From assembly GCF_900230285.1 (NCBI RefSeq), contig NZ_OCNK01000004.1, positions 186,001-250,000 of the forward strand: a stretch of 64,000 bases of DNA, written 5' to 3'. The translations under genes and the position numbers were made by a program. Positions 62,945 to 64,000 of this stretch are shown here, piece by piece (positions within the stretch are counted from its first letter, which is position 1; every line of letters begins with the position of its first letter). Source of the stretch: Blastococcus haudaquaticus. Lineage in GTDB: Bacteria > Actinomycetota > Actinomycetes > Mycobacteriales > Geodermatophilaceae. A model generated the notes under the pieces. It ran no database searches. It was given only the letters and a program-made list of their open reading frames with translations, and had not been told where the DNA came from.

Positions 62945-63930
62945 GTGTACTGACCGGACAGGTTGGTCAAGCGGCTGATCGGTGGGTGGCCGCCGATGCC
63001 GGTGTGGGGCCGATGATGGTTGTAGGTGTGTAGCCAAGCAGGGAAGGCGGCTCGGCGGGCGGCCTCGCTGGTGAACATCTCGACGAAGGCCCACTCGCTG
63101 GTCATAGTCCGGTTGAAGCGTTCGACTTTGCCGTTGGTCTGTGGCCGGTAAGGCCGGGTCCGTTTCGGGGTGATGCCGAGCTCGCCGCAGGCAGCCGTCC
63201 CGTTGCGGCTGCGGTAGCAGCCGCCGTTGTCGGTCAGCACTCGGCGTGCGGTGACGCCGCGGTCGGCGAACCAGGCCACCGCCCGGCGCAGCACCGCGGT
63301 CGCGGTGACGCCGAGCTCGTCGTCGTGGATCTCGGCGTAGGCCAGCCGGGAGTGGTCGTCGAGGACGACGTGGATGAAGCCGTGGCGCATCAGTGGGCCG
63401 TGATTGCGGCTGCGGGCACGGCCGCCGTCGGCGATCCGGTTGGCCTTGCCTTGTTCCCTGCCGAGGAACCGCCAGCCGCCACCAGCGGGGATGTTGCCCA
63501 GCTTCTTCACGTCGGCGTGCAGAAGATCGCCGGGTGAGGCGTGCTCGTAGCGCACAACGTCGCGCCCGCGGCGCTCGAGCCTGGATAGCCGGTTGATCCC
63601 GCAGCGGCGCAGCACCGCCCCGGCGGTGGAGGCCGCGACGCCGGTCTCGGCGGCCAGCCGCACCGCGCCCCATCGCTTGCGCAGTCGCAGCGACACGATT
63701 CGCTTAGTCGTCACCGGATCGGTCCTGGCCGGGCTGGAGTGCGGCCGGCTAGAGCGATCGACCATGCCGGCCTTGCCCAGGATCCGGTACCGCTCGGCCC
63801 ACCGGTCGGCGGTCTTCCAGGCCACCCCGAAGAACTCCGCAGCCCGGATCTTGGGCCAGTCGTCTTCGACGACCAGCTGGGCCAGGCGTAGGCGCTGGCG
63901 TGGGGTCAGGGCGGCGTTAGCGTGGAGCAC
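62941..63930 (-). CDS. IS481-family transposase
   Basis: A 329-residue DDE transposase, apparently intact. N-terminal HTH: ALTPRQRLRLAQLVVEDDWP, then AAEFFGVAWKTADRWAERYR. The catalytic triad is Asp in DLLHADVKKLG, Asp in RVLTDNGGCYRS and Glu in TNGKVERFNRTM, with the C-terminal NHHRPHTGIGGHPPISRL of this family. The GTG at 63928-63930 has CCGGAGG directly upstream, which lies within a hairpin arm. The protein is full length with no frameshift, so the element may be active. Confidence 0.95.
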   Translation of the reverse strand: MLHANAALTPRQRLRLAQLVVEDDWPKIRAAEFFGVAWKTADRWAERYRILGKAGMVDRSSRPHSSPARTDPVTTKRIVSLRLRKRWGAVRLAAETGVAASTAGAVLRRCGINRLSRLERRGRDVVRYEHASPGDLLHADVKKLGNIPAGGGWRFLGREQGKANRIADGGRARSRNHGPLMRHGFIHVVLDDHSRLAYAEIHDDELGVTATAVLRRAVAWFADRGVTARRVLTDNGGCYRSRNGTAACGELGITPKRTRPYRPQTNGKVERFNRTMTSEWAFVEMFTSEAARRAAFPAWLHTYNHHRPHTGIGGHPPISRLTNLSGQYT

Positions 63931-63993
63931 GAGGACCTCCGGGTGCGTGTCGTGGTCGCCTTCAGCAGCTCCACTCCACGTCCGGAGGTCCTC
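63931..63993 (-). promoter_or_regulatory. Leader hairpin sequestering the transposase ribosome-binding site
   Basis: On the minus strand GAGGACCTCCGG (63993-63982) is the exact complement of CCGGAGGTCCTC (63942-63931), which holds the Shine-Dalgarno GGAGG three to seven bases before the GTG. A transcript started upstream would fold and hide the site. Confidence 0.65.
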
Positions 63994-64000
63994 CCTCCAC

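Larger units (their letters stand above)
62941..64000 (-). mobile_element. IS481-family insertion sequence, right end outside the window
   Basis: It contains the transposase and its leader. The left boundary must be within or near GGTGTACTGACCGGACAGG after 62944; the other end lies beyond base 64000, so the terminal inverted repeats and target duplication cannot be verified. Confidence 0.7.

Overview
This window comes from a very GC-rich actinobacterium (almost every wobble position is G or C, with many GTG starts). Mycothiol-linked proteins, coenzyme F420 biosynthesis (fbiC), a group II truncated globin, actinobacterial sigma/anti-sigma pairs and many apparently leaderless starts all fit. 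My best guess, from general sequence style only, is the family Geodermatophilaceae (Blastococcus, Modestobacter, Geodermatophilus).

Region 1-25 kb is core chromosome. Its backbone is rpiB, a Rv2466c-like thioredoxin-fold protein, pepN, a DUF5130 gene, ctaJ, an HNH nuclease gene, glbO, an alpha-glucosidase, a thioesterase, ettA and ssb. From memory this follows the order of Mycobacterium tuberculosis rv2465c to rv2478c. Accessory genes are interleaved: DUF429, SDR, DHA2 exporter, amidase, a sortase with a surface protein, SCO6745 family, prolyl oligopeptidase, MscS, an MFS permease and bioY. A tRNA-Arg(UCU) and a secreted lytic transglycosylase close this part.

Region 25-41 kb holds a TPR regulator divergent from a cupin gene, an NrtR-type regulator divergent from nadA-nadB-nadC with a dyad operator between them, an LLM flavoenzyme, a PAS-GADEF-EAL protein, a transglutaminase-like protein, a small HTH gene with two operator dyads followed by a Clp-N protein, msrA and a flavin disulfide reductase.

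Region 41-52 kb holds an ECF sigma and anti-sigma pair followed by an ABC exporter, a class A beta-lactamase lipoprotein, fbiC, a PadR regulator with a membrane protein, a phosphoesterase, a formate/nitrite-type channel, an internally duplicated membrane protein and a mycothiol-dependent-type enzyme.

Region 52.4-61.6 kb is the most striking part. Seven tightly packed, mostly overlapping minus-strand genes encode an acetoacetyl-CoA ligase, a split PEP-synthase-like phosphotransferase (histidine-domain protein plus ATP-binding protein, the arrangement of phenylphosphate synthase), a biotin carrier, a biotin carboxylase, a carboxyltransferase with a changed substrate loop and a HAD hydrolase. 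A divergent IclR regulator and a perfect TTTCAC/GTGAAA dyad lie at the promoter. I read this as a biotin-dependent, phosphorylation-assisted ketone (probably acetone) carboxylation pathway leading through acetoacetate to acetoacetyl-CoA. It differs from classical AcxABC acetone carboxylase.

The window ends in an IS481-family insertion sequence. Its transposase ribosome-binding site can be sequestered in a 12-bp leader hairpin.
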